Of a stretch of DNA of 54,996 nt, positions 35,132 to 44,004 are shown in pieces. Every line of letters starts with the position of its first letter. Position 1 is the stretch's first letter. The notes under the pieces are model-generated. The model searched no databases, had not been told where the DNA came from, and saw only the letters and a list, made by a program, of their open reading frames with translations. This DNA comes from Betaproteobacteria bacterium (GTDB lineage Bacteria; Pseudomonadota; Gammaproteobacteria; Burkholderiales; Usitatibacteraceae): contig JADKJR010000011.1 of the NCBI GenBank assembly GCA_016720925.1, forward strand, positions 1-54,996. Direction: 5' to 3'. Made by a program: the position numbers and the translations under genes.

Positions 35132-36514
35132 CTATTCCGGTAAAGCTTCCCCAAGATCCCAGAAAATCCCGGCCATGATGGCGAGACCTTCGCGCGCAAT
35201 TGGTGCAAGCATGTGCTCATTCGGTGCATGCTGCGAACACGCGGAATAGGAGTGCGGAATCCATATCGTCGGCAGGCCCAGCGTATCGGCGAATACTTCA
35301 TTGGGAAGCGAGCCGCCGAGATTGGGCAGGATCGCGGGCTTGTTTCCGGTGGTGCGTGCGATGCTGGCAACCGCCCAGCGCACCCATCTGGAATCCGGGT
35401 CGAGCCGGGTGGCGTGCATCGGTTCTTCGCGTGCGGGCGTGACGCTGACTTGCGAAAAGCCTTCGCGGATCAGGTGGCGCTGCAGCGCCGACACGACATC
35501 GTAGGGATCGACCCCCACCACGAACCGCAGATGGCCGCGTGCCCACGCTTTTCCAGCAATCGCATTCACCGGAAAATCCGGATTACCGACTTTCATGGCG
35601 AGTATGGAAAAACTTGACCAGCCAAACACGCGCTCGGCGGGAGACAACCCCGGCTCGCCCCAGTCGATGTCGATCTCCGGGGAATCGTCACCTCCAGAAG
35701 GTTCACAATCCTTCAGCGCCTCGCGCACGGCCGCGGGAATATCGGCTGGCCGCCATTCCGGCACGCGGATCGCGCCGTTGCGGTCGGTAATGCTGGCGAT
35801 GGCATGGCTCAGGATGATGCCGGGGTCGGCGATCAATCCGCCCCAGTTGCCGGAGTGATGCGCGCCGGGCCGCAGGTCGACCGTGAGATCGAAATTCATC
35901 ACGCCGCGCGAGCCCAGGAAAATGGTCGGGCGATCCGGTTTCAGGCGCGGCCCATCGGAGGCGATGAAGACATCGGCCTTCAGTTCATTCTTGTGCGCCT
36001 TGCAGAACGCGTCCAGCCCCGGCGAGCCGATTTCTTCGCCGGTTTCAAACAGCAGTTTCACATTGAAGCCGAGCTTGCCGCGCGTGTCGAGCACGCTTTT
36101 CAGCGCGCCCAGGTTGATGGTGTGCTGGCCCTTGTTGTCGGCCGTGCCGCGTCCATAAATGCGCTCGCCTTCCTGTTGCATTTGCCAGGGGTTCAGGCCG
36201 GCGCGCCATTGTGGCTCGAGGCCGCGAATCACGTCACCGTGGCCGTAACTCATGACGGTCGGCAGCTTGTCGCCTTCCATGCGGGTGGCGATCAGGAAAG
36301 GCGTTTTGCCGGCAGGGCTTTCGTACACGCGACAATCGAAACCGAGCGCTTGCAGCGAGGTGGTGAGTTCGCCCGCCAGATAGACTTGCAATTCACTCTT
36401 GCGATCGGGATTCTGGCTCTCGGTCGGAATCGCCACGCGGCGCGCAAGGTCGGCGTGAAACTGCCGGCTGTCGAAATATTGTTCAGCGGACTGGATGGCG
36501 GCTGCGCGGGTCAT
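35132..36514 (-). CDS. M20-family metallopeptidase
   Basis: 460 residues from ATG 36514. The metal-site pattern of the family is present: MSYGHGDVI (His ligand and Asp), GRGTADNKGQ (bridging Asp), ETGEEIGSPG (catalytic Glu plus ligand) and IPHSYSACSQHAPNEH (last His). The dimerisation domain lies between about 200 and 330. Members cleave dipeptides or N-acyl amino acids in the cytoplasm. It is encoded in a leftward group with a PLP lyase and a GNAT gene, which suggests amino-acid salvage. Confidence 0.85.
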   Translation of the reverse strand: MTRAAAIQSAEQYFDSRQFHADLARRVAIPTESQNPDRKSELQVYLAGELTTSLQALGFDCRVYESPAGKTPFLIATRMEGDKLPTVMSYGHGDVIRGLEPQWRAGLNPWQMQQEGERIYGRGTADNKGQHTINLGALKSVLDTRGKLGFNVKLLFETGEEIGSPGLDAFCKAHKNELKADVFIASDGPRLKPDRPTIFLGSRGVMNFDLTVDLRPGAHHSGNWGGLIADPGIILSHAIASITDRNGAIRVPEWRPADIPAAVREALKDCEPSGGDDSPEIDIDWGEPGLSPAERVFGWSSFSILAMKVGNPDFPVNAIAGKAWARGHLRFVVGVDPYDVVSALQRHLIREGFSQVSVTPAREEPMHATRLDPDSRWVRWAVASIARTTGNKPAILPNLGGSLPNEVFADTLGLPTIWIPHSYSACSQHAPNEHMLAPIAREGLAIMAGIFWDLGEALPE

Positions 36515-36581
36515 GTGGTTTGTGCTCCCGTTTCTCGTTTCTCGTTTCTCGTTTATCGCGCGATTGCAAGTGCAAATGAAT

Positions 36582-36612
36582 CTGTCGCCCCGGACTAAGT
36601 CCGGGGCGACAG
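36582..36612. repeat. GTCGCCCCGG palindrome, copy 2
   Basis: CTGTCGCCCCGGACT and AGTCCGGGGCGACAG are perfect complements around one base. The inner 31 bp match copy 1 at 9433-9463, though the outer arms differ. It sits between the PLP-lyase stop and the peptidase start on the same strand. Confidence 0.7.
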
Positions 36613-36620
36613 CTCTCAAT

Positions 36621-37784
36621 TTATCCACTCCGCAACCGCTCAAACCCCGCCTCAAGATCGCGAATCAAATCATCCGGATCGTCCAGCCCGATGTTGTAAC
36701 GCACCAATCGCCCGTCTGGCAACGGCCGCACGCTACGCGCGATGTGCGCGGTCACGGCGAGGCTTTCGAAACCGCCCCACGAATAACCGAGCCCGAACAA
36801 TTCATAGTGATCCATCATCGCCGCGAGTTGTGTTTCCGTGCACGGATTCAATTCAATCGTGAACAGGCCCGCCGCACCAGTGAAATCGCGCTTCCACAAG
36901 GCGTGGCCCGGATCGCTTTCCAGCGCGGGATACAACACGCGCTTCACTTCGGGGCGTGCGTGCAGCCACCGTGCGATGTGCAATGCACTCTCCTGATGCC
37001 GCTTGAGCCGTACGCCCAGTGTACGCATGCCGCGCAGCGTCAGGAAACAATCGTCGGGCGAGGCACGCTGCCCAAGGTGCAGCGTGGTTTCCTTCAACAG
37101 CGGCCAGCAAGCTTCATTGGCAATGACAAGTCCGATCAGCACGTCAGAATGCGCCGCGTAGTATTTGGTCGCGGGCTGCACCACCAGATCGACACCGTGT
37201 TCAAACGCATCGAAGAAATATCCAGTCGCCCAGGCGTTATCCATGATGACCCTGGCACCGTGTTCATGCGCAACCTTCGCGATGGCGGGAATATCCTGCA
37301 CTTCAAACGTATGCGAACCCGGGCTCTCGGTATAAACCACTGTGGTATTTGGCTGTAGCAGCGTACGAATGCCGGCACCGATCAACGGATCGTAAAATGT
37401 GGTCGCGACACCAAAGCGCGTCAGGAATTTTTCCGCGAAACGCCGGCCCGGATAGTAGCTGCTGTCCGGCATCAATACGTGATCGCCGGTCTTCACGCAG
37501 GCCAGCAATGCGCCGCCAACGGCTGCAAGCCCGCTCGAATAGGTCATGGCGCGATAACCGCCTTCCAGTTCCGCCACCGCGTTCTCAAGCGCCAGCGCCT
37601 GCGGCATGTTGACAATGCCATACGTCGGCACTTCTTCATCCGCCTCCCAGCGCCGCTGGATTTCGCGCTGCTGCGCCATTGATTCGAACAGCACGGTGGA
37701 CGCGCGATGCAGCGGGATGTTGACGGTGAGCGGATCGTTGACCGGTTTGCGGCCGAGTTGCGTGAGTTTGGTGTCTTTTTTCAT
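36621..37784 (-). CDS. metC: Cystathionine beta-lyase-like PLP enzyme
   Basis: 387 residues. TYGIVNMPQALALENAVAELEGGYRAMTYSSGLAAV is the substrate- and PLP-binding start. VIMDNAWATGYFFDAFEHGVDLVVQPATKYYAAHSD holds the Asp and the Schiff-base Lys (about 210). GGFESLA follows. The Cys/Met-metabolism lyase family splits cystathionine or related thioethers. The metC name reflects family only, as the neighbours (SAF oxidoreductase, hydroxyacid dehydrogenase) suggest it may act on another sulfur or amino compound. It lies 22 bp after the SAF gene. Confidence 0.75.
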   Translation of the reverse strand: MKKDTKLTQLGRKPVNDPLTVNIPLHRASTVLFESMAQQREIQRRWEADEEVPTYGIVNMPQALALENAVAELEGGYRAMTYSSGLAAVGGALLACVKTGDHVLMPDSSYYPGRRFAEKFLTRFGVATTFYDPLIGAGIRTLLQPNTTVVYTESPGSHTFEVQDIPAIAKVAHEHGARVIMDNAWATGYFFDAFEHGVDLVVQPATKYYAAHSDVLIGLVIANEACWPLLKETTLHLGQRASPDDCFLTLRGMRTLGVRLKRHQESALHIARWLHARPEVKRVLYPALESDPGHALWKRDFTGAAGLFTIELNPCTETQLAAMMDHYELFGLGYSWGGFESLAVTAHIARSVRPLPDGRLVRYNIGLDDPDDLIRDLEAGFERLRSG

Positions 37785-37806
37785 CTCGTTCTAATCAAAT
37801 TGCGCG

Positions 37807-39147
37807 TCACGGCGCGAAGGTCTTCTCCATCTCGCGCCGAAACCGCACCGCGGGGTTCTTCAAATCAATGGCCACGTCTTCCCATGTCACCGGCTTGCCC
37901 GCAGCAACGTCCCGCAAAAGTTTTACCTTATGCGCAAGCCCAATGGGCAACCCGCCCATCCGACTGGAAGTAACCGCTGGCATCAGTTTCCCATACACCG
38001 TATAACCGCCCTCCCCGTCGAGCATCTCGCCTGCCTTGAGATCTCGTTTGGCGGTCGCCACGCAATCGCCGCGCCATCCATCCGGTGCACCCGTCGCCTC
38101 GCCGCGCACCGCCGCGCTGGCGACACTGATGCCCAGTTCCAGCCCGATCAGGTGAAACGGTTTATACATCGACGAATAGTTGCCGGTGTCGTCGGTGACG
38201 AGCCCGTATTCCTTGAAGCATCGGCGGACGTAATCGGTATCGGCGGCAAAGGTCACGTACACGCCCCAGCGCAGATCGCGGAATACCGGGCGGCCATCGC
38301 GCTCAACCGACGTAATGACTTCCACTTGCCCGCGATGATGCAGGTGCCCGCCATCCGCCTTCGGTCGCAGCACGCGCGCCAGGTCATCCACCCCGCACGG
38401 CGGAAATTCCAGCCCACGCGGCGATGGCGTCAGTCCGGTCGCATTCGCGACAGCCGCCATTTCAATGGCGCTCTTGGTGCCGTCGAGGAAGGAGTTGAAC
38501 ATCTGCGCATTGAAATCTCCGCCCGCCACCGTTTCCGCCGAAAAGCCGTAGTGGCCCCAGACGGTATCGGGCGTCGAGGCATGATACATCGGCAAATACT
38601 TGGTGCCCTTGCCGGCTGCGACAACTTCAAAGCCCGCCGCACGCGCCCAGTCGACCATTTCGCAAATCAGCGCCGGCTGGTCGCCGTAAGCGAGCGAATA
38701 GACGATGCCCGCTTCCGCCGCCCGCCGCGCCAGCAACGGCCCGGCCAGTGCGTCAGCCTCGACGTTGACCATCACGATGTGCTTCTTATGCTCGCAGCAC
38801 GCCAGCACATGCGCGATGCCCGCGGATGGACTGCCGGTGGCGTCGATGATGACTTCGATATGCCGGTTGCGGATCAGCGCCAGGGCATCATCAGTGATGT
38901 GCGTGGTGCCGCTGGCAAATGCCTGCCTGAAATTCTGCGCGGCGAATTGTTCATCCTTCCAGCCGACACGCCGCAATGACTCCGCCGCGCGCACCGGATT
39001 GAGATCGGCAATGCCCAGCAGGTGAATGCCCGGCGTGCGCGGAATCTGCGAGAGATACATCGACCCGAACTTGCCGGCGCCGATCAAACCGACGCGCACC
39101 GGATTGCCGGCGGCGACACGCTGCTGCAGGAGCCGGTGGAGATTCAT
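37807..39147 (-). CDS. Rossmann-fold oxidoreductase with C-terminal SAF domain
   Basis: 446 residues. VRVGLIGAGKFGSMYLSQI (about 17-35) binds NAD(P). EVIIDATGSPSAGIAHVLACCEHKKHIVMVNVEADAL resembles homoserine-dehydrogenase-like enzymes. The C-terminal AKRDLKAGEMLDGEGGYTVYGKL is a SAF (antifreeze-like) domain. Such proteins are annotated loosely as homoserine dehydrogenases, but work on branched or sugar-acid substrates is known for relatives. The four-base overlap with the dehydrogenase gene in front of it suggests that the two catalyse adjacent steps. Confidence 0.75.
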   Translation of the reverse strand: MNLHRLLQQRVAAGNPVRVGLIGAGKFGSMYLSQIPRTPGIHLLGIADLNPVRAAESLRRVGWKDEQFAAQNFRQAFASGTTHITDDALALIRNRHIEVIIDATGSPSAGIAHVLACCEHKKHIVMVNVEADALAGPLLARRAAEAGIVYSLAYGDQPALICEMVDWARAAGFEVVAAGKGTKYLPMYHASTPDTVWGHYGFSAETVAGGDFNAQMFNSFLDGTKSAIEMAAVANATGLTPSPRGLEFPPCGVDDLARVLRPKADGGHLHHRGQVEVITSVERDGRPVFRDLRWGVYVTFAADTDYVRRCFKEYGLVTDDTGNYSSMYKPFHLIGLELGISVASAAVRGEATGAPDGWRGDCVATAKRDLKAGEMLDGEGGYTVYGKLMPAVTSSRMGGLPIGLAHKVKLLRDVAAGKPVTWEDVAIDLKNPAVRFRREMEKTFAP

Positions 39148-40016
39148 TGTTCCTCCTCAAGCACACGCAACAGGTTGCAGGTATCCATCGTCCCCCAACC
39201 GTGCTGCATCAGTTTGTTCAACTGCTCATAGACCAGATGGGTGGCCGGCATCGGAAGATCCTGCTGATCGGCCATGTCGGTGATCAGGCCGAAGTCCTTG
39301 TGATGCAATCGCGCCTCAATGCCCGCCGCGAAATCGCGATTGGCCATCTTCGGCCCCATCAATCCCAGCATCTTTGAGCCGGCGAATCCGGACATCAATG
39401 CTTCGACGACTTTGTTGCAATCCACACCGTTCTCCTTTGCGAACAGCATGGCTTCGGCGATGCCCTGAATGTTGATGACCTGCACCGTCTGGTTGCAGGC
39501 CTTGGTTACCTGGCCGCAACCCACGTCACCCATGTGAAAAATATTCGTGCCGAGTTTTTCCAGCAGCGGTTTTGCCCGTGCCAGCACGTCCGCACGCCCA
39601 CCGACCATGATGGTCAGTGTCGCCGCATCGGCCGCTTTTGTACCACCGGACACGGGGCAATCGAGGTACTCGATGCCCTTGCCCTCGAGCTCGCGCGCGA
39701 AGCGCCGCGTCTCGCGGACGTCGATGGTGGAAAAATCGCAGACGATCGCGCCGACCTTCGCGCCGTGGATGACTCCCTGTTCGCCGAGCAGCACCTGCCC
39801 GACATCGGCGGTGGCCGTTACATTGGTGCAAATGAAATCGGCTTCGCGCGCGGCGTCGGCTGGTGACGTGCAGGCTTGTGCGCCGAGATCAACGAACGGC
39901 TGCATGGTTTCCGCGCGGCGCGCATGCACTGAGATCTGGTACCCGGCACGAATCAGATGCCGCGCCATTGCGCCGCCCATGTTGCCGAGACCGATAAAAG
40001 CGATTCTGGATTTCAT
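39144..40016 (-). CDS. 3-hydroxyisobutyrate dehydrogenase/tartronate-semialdehyde reductase-like protein
   Basis: 290 residues from ATG 40016. IAFIGLGNMGGAMARHLIRAGY binds NAD(P). DCPVSGGTKAADAATLTIMVGG is the substrate-binding loop. VGCGQVTKACNQ contains the catalytic Lys. These fit the beta-hydroxyacid dehydrogenase family. It is the first gene of the leftward operon 40016-34541; the 154-bp gap to the divergent acyl-CoA dehydrogenase gene should hold both promoters. Confidence 0.85.
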   Translation of the reverse strand: MKSRIAFIGLGNMGGAMARHLIRAGYQISVHARRAETMQPFVDLGAQACTSPADAAREADFICTNVTATADVGQVLLGEQGVIHGAKVGAIVCDFSTIDVRETRRFARELEGKGIEYLDCPVSGGTKAADAATLTIMVGGRADVLARAKPLLEKLGTNIFHMGDVGCGQVTKACNQTVQVINIQGIAEAMLFAKENGVDCNKVVEALMSGFAGSKMLGLMGPKMANRDFAAGIEARLHHKDFGLITDMADQQDLPMPATHLVYEQLNKLMQHGWGTMDTCNLLRVLEEEQ

Positions 40017-40170
40017 GGCAATATTTTCCTGTAATTTTGCGAGCGATCCTGTTGGCCTTGTCGTGGTCATGCCGACTCATTTTACCCGCGGGTTCGCGCG
40101 CCGCCACGAAACGGCGGGCGAGGGCGTTAAACTATCCGGACAACTTCTATTTCACACGAGAGATTCGACG

Positions 40171-41886
40171 ATGGGAAACAGGGAAACCAGAATGTCTTCT
40201 CGCGATCGCTTCATCACCCACGAGGTCACCAACCAGGCGCCGCCGCTGACGCCGTACGATGCGTACGCGACAGATGTACCGCTGCAACAGGCGCTGGTGC
40301 GCGAAGGCGCCGCGTGGGCATTGCCGGCGGTTCAGGCCTACGGCCCGATTGCCGGTGGCGAATTGATGGAACTTGGCTTCGCCGCCAACGAGAACAAACC
40401 GGTATTCAAGCCGTTTGATCGTTATGGAAACCGCCTCGATGATGTCGAATTTCACCCGGCGTATCACCGCCTGATGGAACTGGGGATTGCCCACGGCGTG
40501 CCCAATTTCGCGTGGCGTCACGCAGACACCGCCGGCGCCCACGTCGCGCGCGCGGGCTTGATGTATTTGCACGGCCAGGCCGAGCAGGGCACCTGCTGCC
40601 CGCTGACGATGACCTATGCTTCGGTGCCGGTATTTGCCCACGCACCCGTACTCGCCAAGGAATGGTTGCCGCGCATCAACGCCATCGATTACGACAACCG
40701 CTCGCTCCCGGCGTGGAAAAAGCGCGGCAACGTCATCGGCATGGGCATGACCGAGAAACAGGGCGGCTCGGACGTGCGTTTGAATACCACGCGTGCCTTT
40801 CCCCTTTCGGCTGGTGGCACAAACGCGCTTTACGAACTGGTCGGGCATAAATTCTTCCTGTCGGCCCCGATGTGCGATGCCTTCCTGGTGCTCGCGCAGG
40901 CCGAGCGCGGGCTGTCGTGTTTCCTGTTGCCGCGCTTTGCCCCGGATGGCGGCAACGATGGCAATGGAAAGCGCAACGGCATTCGCGTCCAACGGCTGAA
41001 GAACAAGCTGGGCGACTGGAGCAATGCGAGCTCGGAAGTTGAATTCCACGGCGCCACTGGCTGGCTGGTCGGCGAGGAAGGCCGCGGCGTCGCCACCATT
41101 CTCGAAATGGTCGCCCTGACGCGCCAGGACTGCATGATCGGCTCGGCGGCGATCATGCGCCAGGCGCTAGTGCAGGCGATCCACCACGCGCACTATCGCG
41201 CGGCGTTCGGTAAATTGCTGATCGACCAGCCGCTGATGAAGAACGTGTTGGCCGATCTGGCGCTGGAGTCGGAGGCCGCGCTGGCACTGACCATGCGAGT
41301 CGCGCGCGCGGTTGACGCGTCGGGGCGGGATGCACGTGAGGCCGCGTTCGCGCGCATCGCCACGGCCATCGGCAAATACTGGGTATGCAAACGCTGCACG
41401 CCCTTTGTCAATGAAGCGCAGGAATGCCTCGGCGGCGCGGGGTATGTCGAGGAATCCATCTTGGCGCGGCTGTTGCGCCAGGCGCCACTCAATTCCATTT
41501 GGGAAGGCAGCGGCAACATTCAATGCCTCGATGTGCTGCGCGCCCTCAATCGCGAACCGGAAACGCGTGACGCGCTGTTCGCCGAATTTGCATTGGTGAA
41601 GGGCGCGAACCGCCTGCTTGATCAGCATGTGGCGCGCCTGGCCGCGGATCTCGACATCAAAGACAACATCGAACTGCGGTCACGCGCGCTGGTGGAAGCG
41701 ATGGCGGTGGGATTGCAGGCGGTGCAATTGTTGCGGATGGCCGAATCAAATGTCGGCGAAGAATTCTGCGCGGCGCGGCTGGGCGAACATCTGTCTCGCA
41801 ATTTTGGGACGTTGCATCCATCGGCGACGTTTGATGCGCTGATCGGGCGTGCGCTGCCTAACTTTGCAGGTCGCGCTGTCCCATAA
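40171..41886 (+). CDS. AidB-like acyl-CoA dehydrogenase
   Basis: 571 residues from ATG 40171; an ATG at 40192 (MSSRDRFITHEVTNQ) is equally possible. THEVTNQAPPLTPYDAY is the characteristic start of AidB-type proteins. GMGMTEKQGGSDVRLNTT is the FAD-binding segment, QRLKNKLGDWSNASSEVEF follows, and NEAQECLGGAGYVEES with LNSIWEGSGNIQCLDVLRA carry the expected C-terminal motifs. AidB binds DNA and may destroy alkylating agents, but many family members are plain acyl-CoA dehydrogenases. It stands alone, ended by a CTAG-element copy. Confidence 0.85.
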   Translation: MGNRETRMSSRDRFITHEVTNQAPPLTPYDAYATDVPLQQALVREGAAWALPAVQAYGPIAGGELMELGFAANENKPVFKPFDRYGNRLDDVEFHPAYHRLMELGIAHGVPNFAWRHADTAGAHVARAGLMYLHGQAEQGTCCPLTMTYASVPVFAHAPVLAKEWLPRINAIDYDNRSLPAWKKRGNVIGMGMTEKQGGSDVRLNTTRAFPLSAGGTNALYELVGHKFFLSAPMCDAFLVLAQAERGLSCFLLPRFAPDGGNDGNGKRNGIRVQRLKNKLGDWSNASSEVEFHGATGWLVGEEGRGVATILEMVALTRQDCMIGSAAIMRQALVQAIHHAHYRAAFGKLLIDQPLMKNVLADLALESEAALALTMRVARAVDASGRDAREAAFARIATAIGKYWVCKRCTPFVNEAQECLGGAGYVEESILARLLRQAPLNSIWEGSGNIQCLDVLRALNREPETRDALFAEFALVKGANRLLDQHVARLAADLDIKDNIELRSRALVEAMAVGLQAVQLLRMAESNVGEEFCAARLGEHLSRNFGTLHPSATFDALIGRALPNFAGRAVP

Positions 41887-41939
41887 ACCGGACAGCCGTC
41901 TCGCGGGTGATCCGCATGCGGATCAAACCCCCGCTCAAC

Positions 41940-41999
41940 CTCTAGCACTGGCGCGGCTTTACAGGCATTTGTGCTCTAAACGCCGCACCGGTTCTTGAC
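41940..41999. repeat. CTAG palindromic element, copy 5
   Basis: CTCTAGCACTGGCGCGGCTT, then ACAGGCATTTGTG and CGCCGCACCGGTTCTTGACTTTG. The right end has drifted from CAGTGCTAG. It lies 54 bp after the acyl-CoA dehydrogenase stop and before the convergent nitrate-reductase fragment. Confidence 0.6.
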
Positions 42000-42052
42000 T
42001 TTGTTAATTTGCTGTTGGGTGAGCAAATCACAGCGTGTCCACCCTTCGACGA

Positions 42053-42529
42053 TCATGCCGCCTCACGCTTTTCACGTGGCGGAAACTGTGCGACCAGTTG
42101 CCGCAAATCCGGCATGCACGACCCGCAGTTAGTCCCGCAATTGAGCTGCGCCTGCAGTGCGGCGTGGCGCGCTCTCGGCTCGCCGGCGATATCGCCCAGC
42201 GCCGAGGTGATGGTGTCTTCGGTGACATTGAAGCACTGGCACACGACCTTGCCCGACAACACAAATCCGCTCGGCGCATGGGTGGCGGGCGACAGCAACA
42301 GCCGACGAATCTCAGCCACCGGCTTTTCCGCGACCAGCCATTCGCGCAACCATTCACCGCTTTCGATGGCGCCGGGCTCGCCGCACAATCGGACCGCGCG
42401 CAGGATGTCGGCGTCAATGAGCATGCGTCGCGAGCTGGCCCGCCTCGCGTCTTCGTATCGCAGCGCCATGTCGTGGTCTTCGTCTACCAGCATCACTTTC
42501 AGTTTGGGGGCTTTGACTGCATTCATCAC
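42053..42529 (-). pseudogene. C-terminal fragment of assimilatory nitrate reductase (NasA-like)
   Basis: 158 residues matching only the tail of NasA-type proteins. RYEDARRASSRRMLID and WLVAEKPVAEIRRLLLSPATHAPSGFVLSGKVVCQCFNVTED are followed by LNCGTNCGSCMPDLRQL, a BFD-like [2Fe-2S] domain with four cysteines. The roughly 750-residue molybdopterin part is absent. Upstream lies the divergent cbiX-like gene only 77 bp away. It could be a deletion remnant or a small stand-alone electron carrier; the first reading is preferred because the N-terminus starts mid-domain. Confidence 0.65.
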
Positions 42530-42606
42530 TGCACTACCTAAGCAATCGCCATACCATGCCGGCCAACCTTGTTATCATGCGATGACCCTGTAAACGGCTT
42601 TTCAAC

Positions 42607-42987
42607 ATGACCGAACCCATCCAAACGCAAGCCCTGCTCCTGATTGCCCACGGCTCCTCCGATCCAGGATGGGCGGCACCATTCGTCAAGCTCCAAGCGG
42701 TTATCCGCGAGCGTGACCCCGGACAGGTTGTCGAACTTGCGTATCTGGAACGCTCGAATCCCCTGTTTGAGGCTGCAGTCGCCTCACTGCATGCAAGAGG
42801 CATCCGGCAAATTACCGTTGCACCCATCCTTCTCGCCATCGGCGGGCATATGCGCAAGGATTTGCCGAGGCTGATCGGCGAGGCGCACGAGCGCACCGGT
42901 ATTGAGTTTCGCGTGTTGCCGGCGATCGGGGAAGTGGATGCATTGATTGAATCGATTGCGGCGTGGGTGTTCGAGGCGTCCAATTGA
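42607..42987 (+). CDS. cbiX: Sirohydrochlorin chelatase, CbiX/SirB small type
   Basis: 126 residues. LLLIAHGSSDPGWAAPF (metal-binding His about 15) and VAPILLAIGGHMRKDLPRLI (second His) define the short CbiX family, which inserts cobalt or iron into sirohydrochlorin as a homodimer. Sirohaem serves nitrite and sulfite reductases, and a NasA remnant lies next door, so the gene probably belonged to a nitrate-assimilation cluster. Immediately downstream the integron cassette array begins. Confidence 0.85.
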   Translation: MTEPIQTQALLLIAHGSSDPGWAAPFVKLQAVIRERDPGQVVELAYLERSNPLFEAAVASLHARGIRQITVAPILLAIGGHMRKDLPRLIGEAHERTGIEFRVLPAIGEVDALIESIAAWVFEASN

Positions 42988-43019
42988 TGTCATGCTTGGC
43001 GCGCACATTTCGATACTCT

Positions 43020-43155
43020 GGTAACCAATTGGGAGATACATGTGTGTGAACGGCTCGTTTCGGCCAGAACCGGTCCTTCAACCTGAGCTTCCAATTTAGT
43101 TTCGGCACGATGCGTCGATGAATATATTTCTTCTACTGTCTCTCTAGACGTCAGA
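43020..43155. repeat. Cassette-associated repeat, partial copy 1
   Basis: CGTTTCGGCCAGAACCGGTC, then CTTCAACCTGAGCTTCCAATTTAG, GGCACGATGCG and TTTCTTCTACTGTCTCTCTAGACGTC. It matches the 3' half of the long attC-like sites ending at 45843 and 47726. The end TCTAGAC replaces the GTTAGAC expected for an attC 3' end, so the site is probably degenerate. It separates cbiX from the first cassette gene. Confidence 0.55.
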
Positions 43156-43164
43156 ATTCAATCT

Positions 43165-43623
43165 ATGGCACACGTCAAGGTCGCTTTTGAGGTACCGAAC
43201 GAGGACGGCTCTCTCGAAGTCGAAACGCTAAGGGCCGAACCAATTGCTAATGATTTGTATCGCCTAGACAACTCGCCGTTCTACGCCTTCTCGGTTTCTT
43301 GGCGAGACGAAGTGCTTGCACTTCCAAGCAGCGATGGATTGCCCACGTATCAGAAGGTCGTTCGCAAGTCTGGCCATCGAACGGTTCGCGTCTGGCTCGA
43401 TCCACCGTTCGAAGAAGGCAACGAATCAGCCAGGGAAATGCAAGATCTTGTCGAATTGGGCTGTTCGTTCGAAGGTGCCTATAGCCGCCTCATGTCCATC
43501 AATATTCCCCCGAATATTGATCTCACTCTCATACGAAAACATCTAATTGATCGCGGGCTAGAATGGGAGCATGCGGATCCAACATACGAAGAGCTATTTC
43601 CCAATGCCTCTACTGACGCTTAA
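43165..43623 (+). CDS. Cassette gene 1: DUF4265-like protein
   Basis: 152 residues: VKVAFEVPNEDGSLEVETLRAEPIANDLYRLDNSPFYAFSVSWRDEVLA, then VVRKSGHRTVRVWL, the pattern of DUF4265 proteins of unknown function. The stop codon TAA lies inside the attC 5' core site GCTTAAC, as usual in integron cassettes. Its base composition is visibly more AT-rich than cbiX. Transcription would rely on an upstream cassette or integron promoter. Confidence 0.75.
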   Translation: MAHVKVAFEVPNEDGSLEVETLRAEPIANDLYRLDNSPFYAFSVSWRDEVLALPSSDGLPTYQKVVRKSGHRTVRVWLDPPFEEGNESAREMQDLVELGCSFEGAYSRLMSINIPPNIDLTLIRKHLIDRGLEWEHADPTYEELFPNASTDA

Positions 43624-43674
43624 CCGATCGTTCCAGCCGACCGCTACGCCGGCGGCTGAACTCAAACGTTAGGG
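43618..43674 (+). other. attC recombination site 1 (57 bp)
   Basis: The 5' core GCTTAAC (43618-43624) and 3' core GTTAGGG (43668-43674) are complementary at most positions. The interior CAGCCGACCGCTACGCCGGCGGCTG forms the usual imperfect hairpin, with CTGAACTCAAACGTTAG as in classic 59-60-bp sites of resistance cassettes. This is the clearest short attC in the window. Confidence 0.85.
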
Positions 43675-43683
43675 TGCAAAGCT

Positions 43684-43989
43684 GTGGAAACCGAACCTCT
43701 TGAAGGCGAGAAAAAGATCCAAAGTGATTCCGAGCACCACCTTGGCAAGGTGGTGCTCATGCTATTTGCATTGGTTCTGCTCATGGTTTGGTCTGTTCAT
43801 TTCACGGGCCCAAGTGGGCAATCCTTGGACTTCAAGGGTTTCATTCTGTTTTGGCTCAGGGAACTGATCATTCTTGCGTTCGCGCTTATCGCCTTGTTCG
43901 TCGCAGGTGTTGGCTGGCTAAAGCGCCGCAGTCAGCAAAGTCGCGGTAGTTCCATGCCCCCTCTTAAGAAACACCTCCCAAGTGATTGA
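43684..43989 (+). CDS. Cassette gene 2: small membrane protein, 3' end altered by IS insertion
   Basis: 101 residues, GTG start nine bases after the attC 3' core. Two membrane spans lie at about 20-40 (VVLMLFALVLLMVWSVHF) and 55-80 (ELIILAFALIALFVAGVGW). The last 8-10 residues (PPLKKHLPSD) fall inside the IS end, so the native C-terminus has been replaced. Function unknown. Confidence 0.6.
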   Translation: METEPLEGEKKIQSDSEHHLGKVVLMLFALVLLMVWSVHFTGPSGQSLDFKGFILFWLRELIILAFALIALFVAGVGWLKRRSQQSRGSSMPPLKKHLPSD

Positions 43990-44004
43990 TTTGTAATTCG
44001 GGTT

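Noticed and set aside
39547..40170. N-terminal extension of the acyl-CoA dehydrogenase by about 208 residues
   Set aside because: The upstream part is antisense to the hydroxyacid dehydrogenase gene and has no protein-like pattern; family start motifs begin after 40192.
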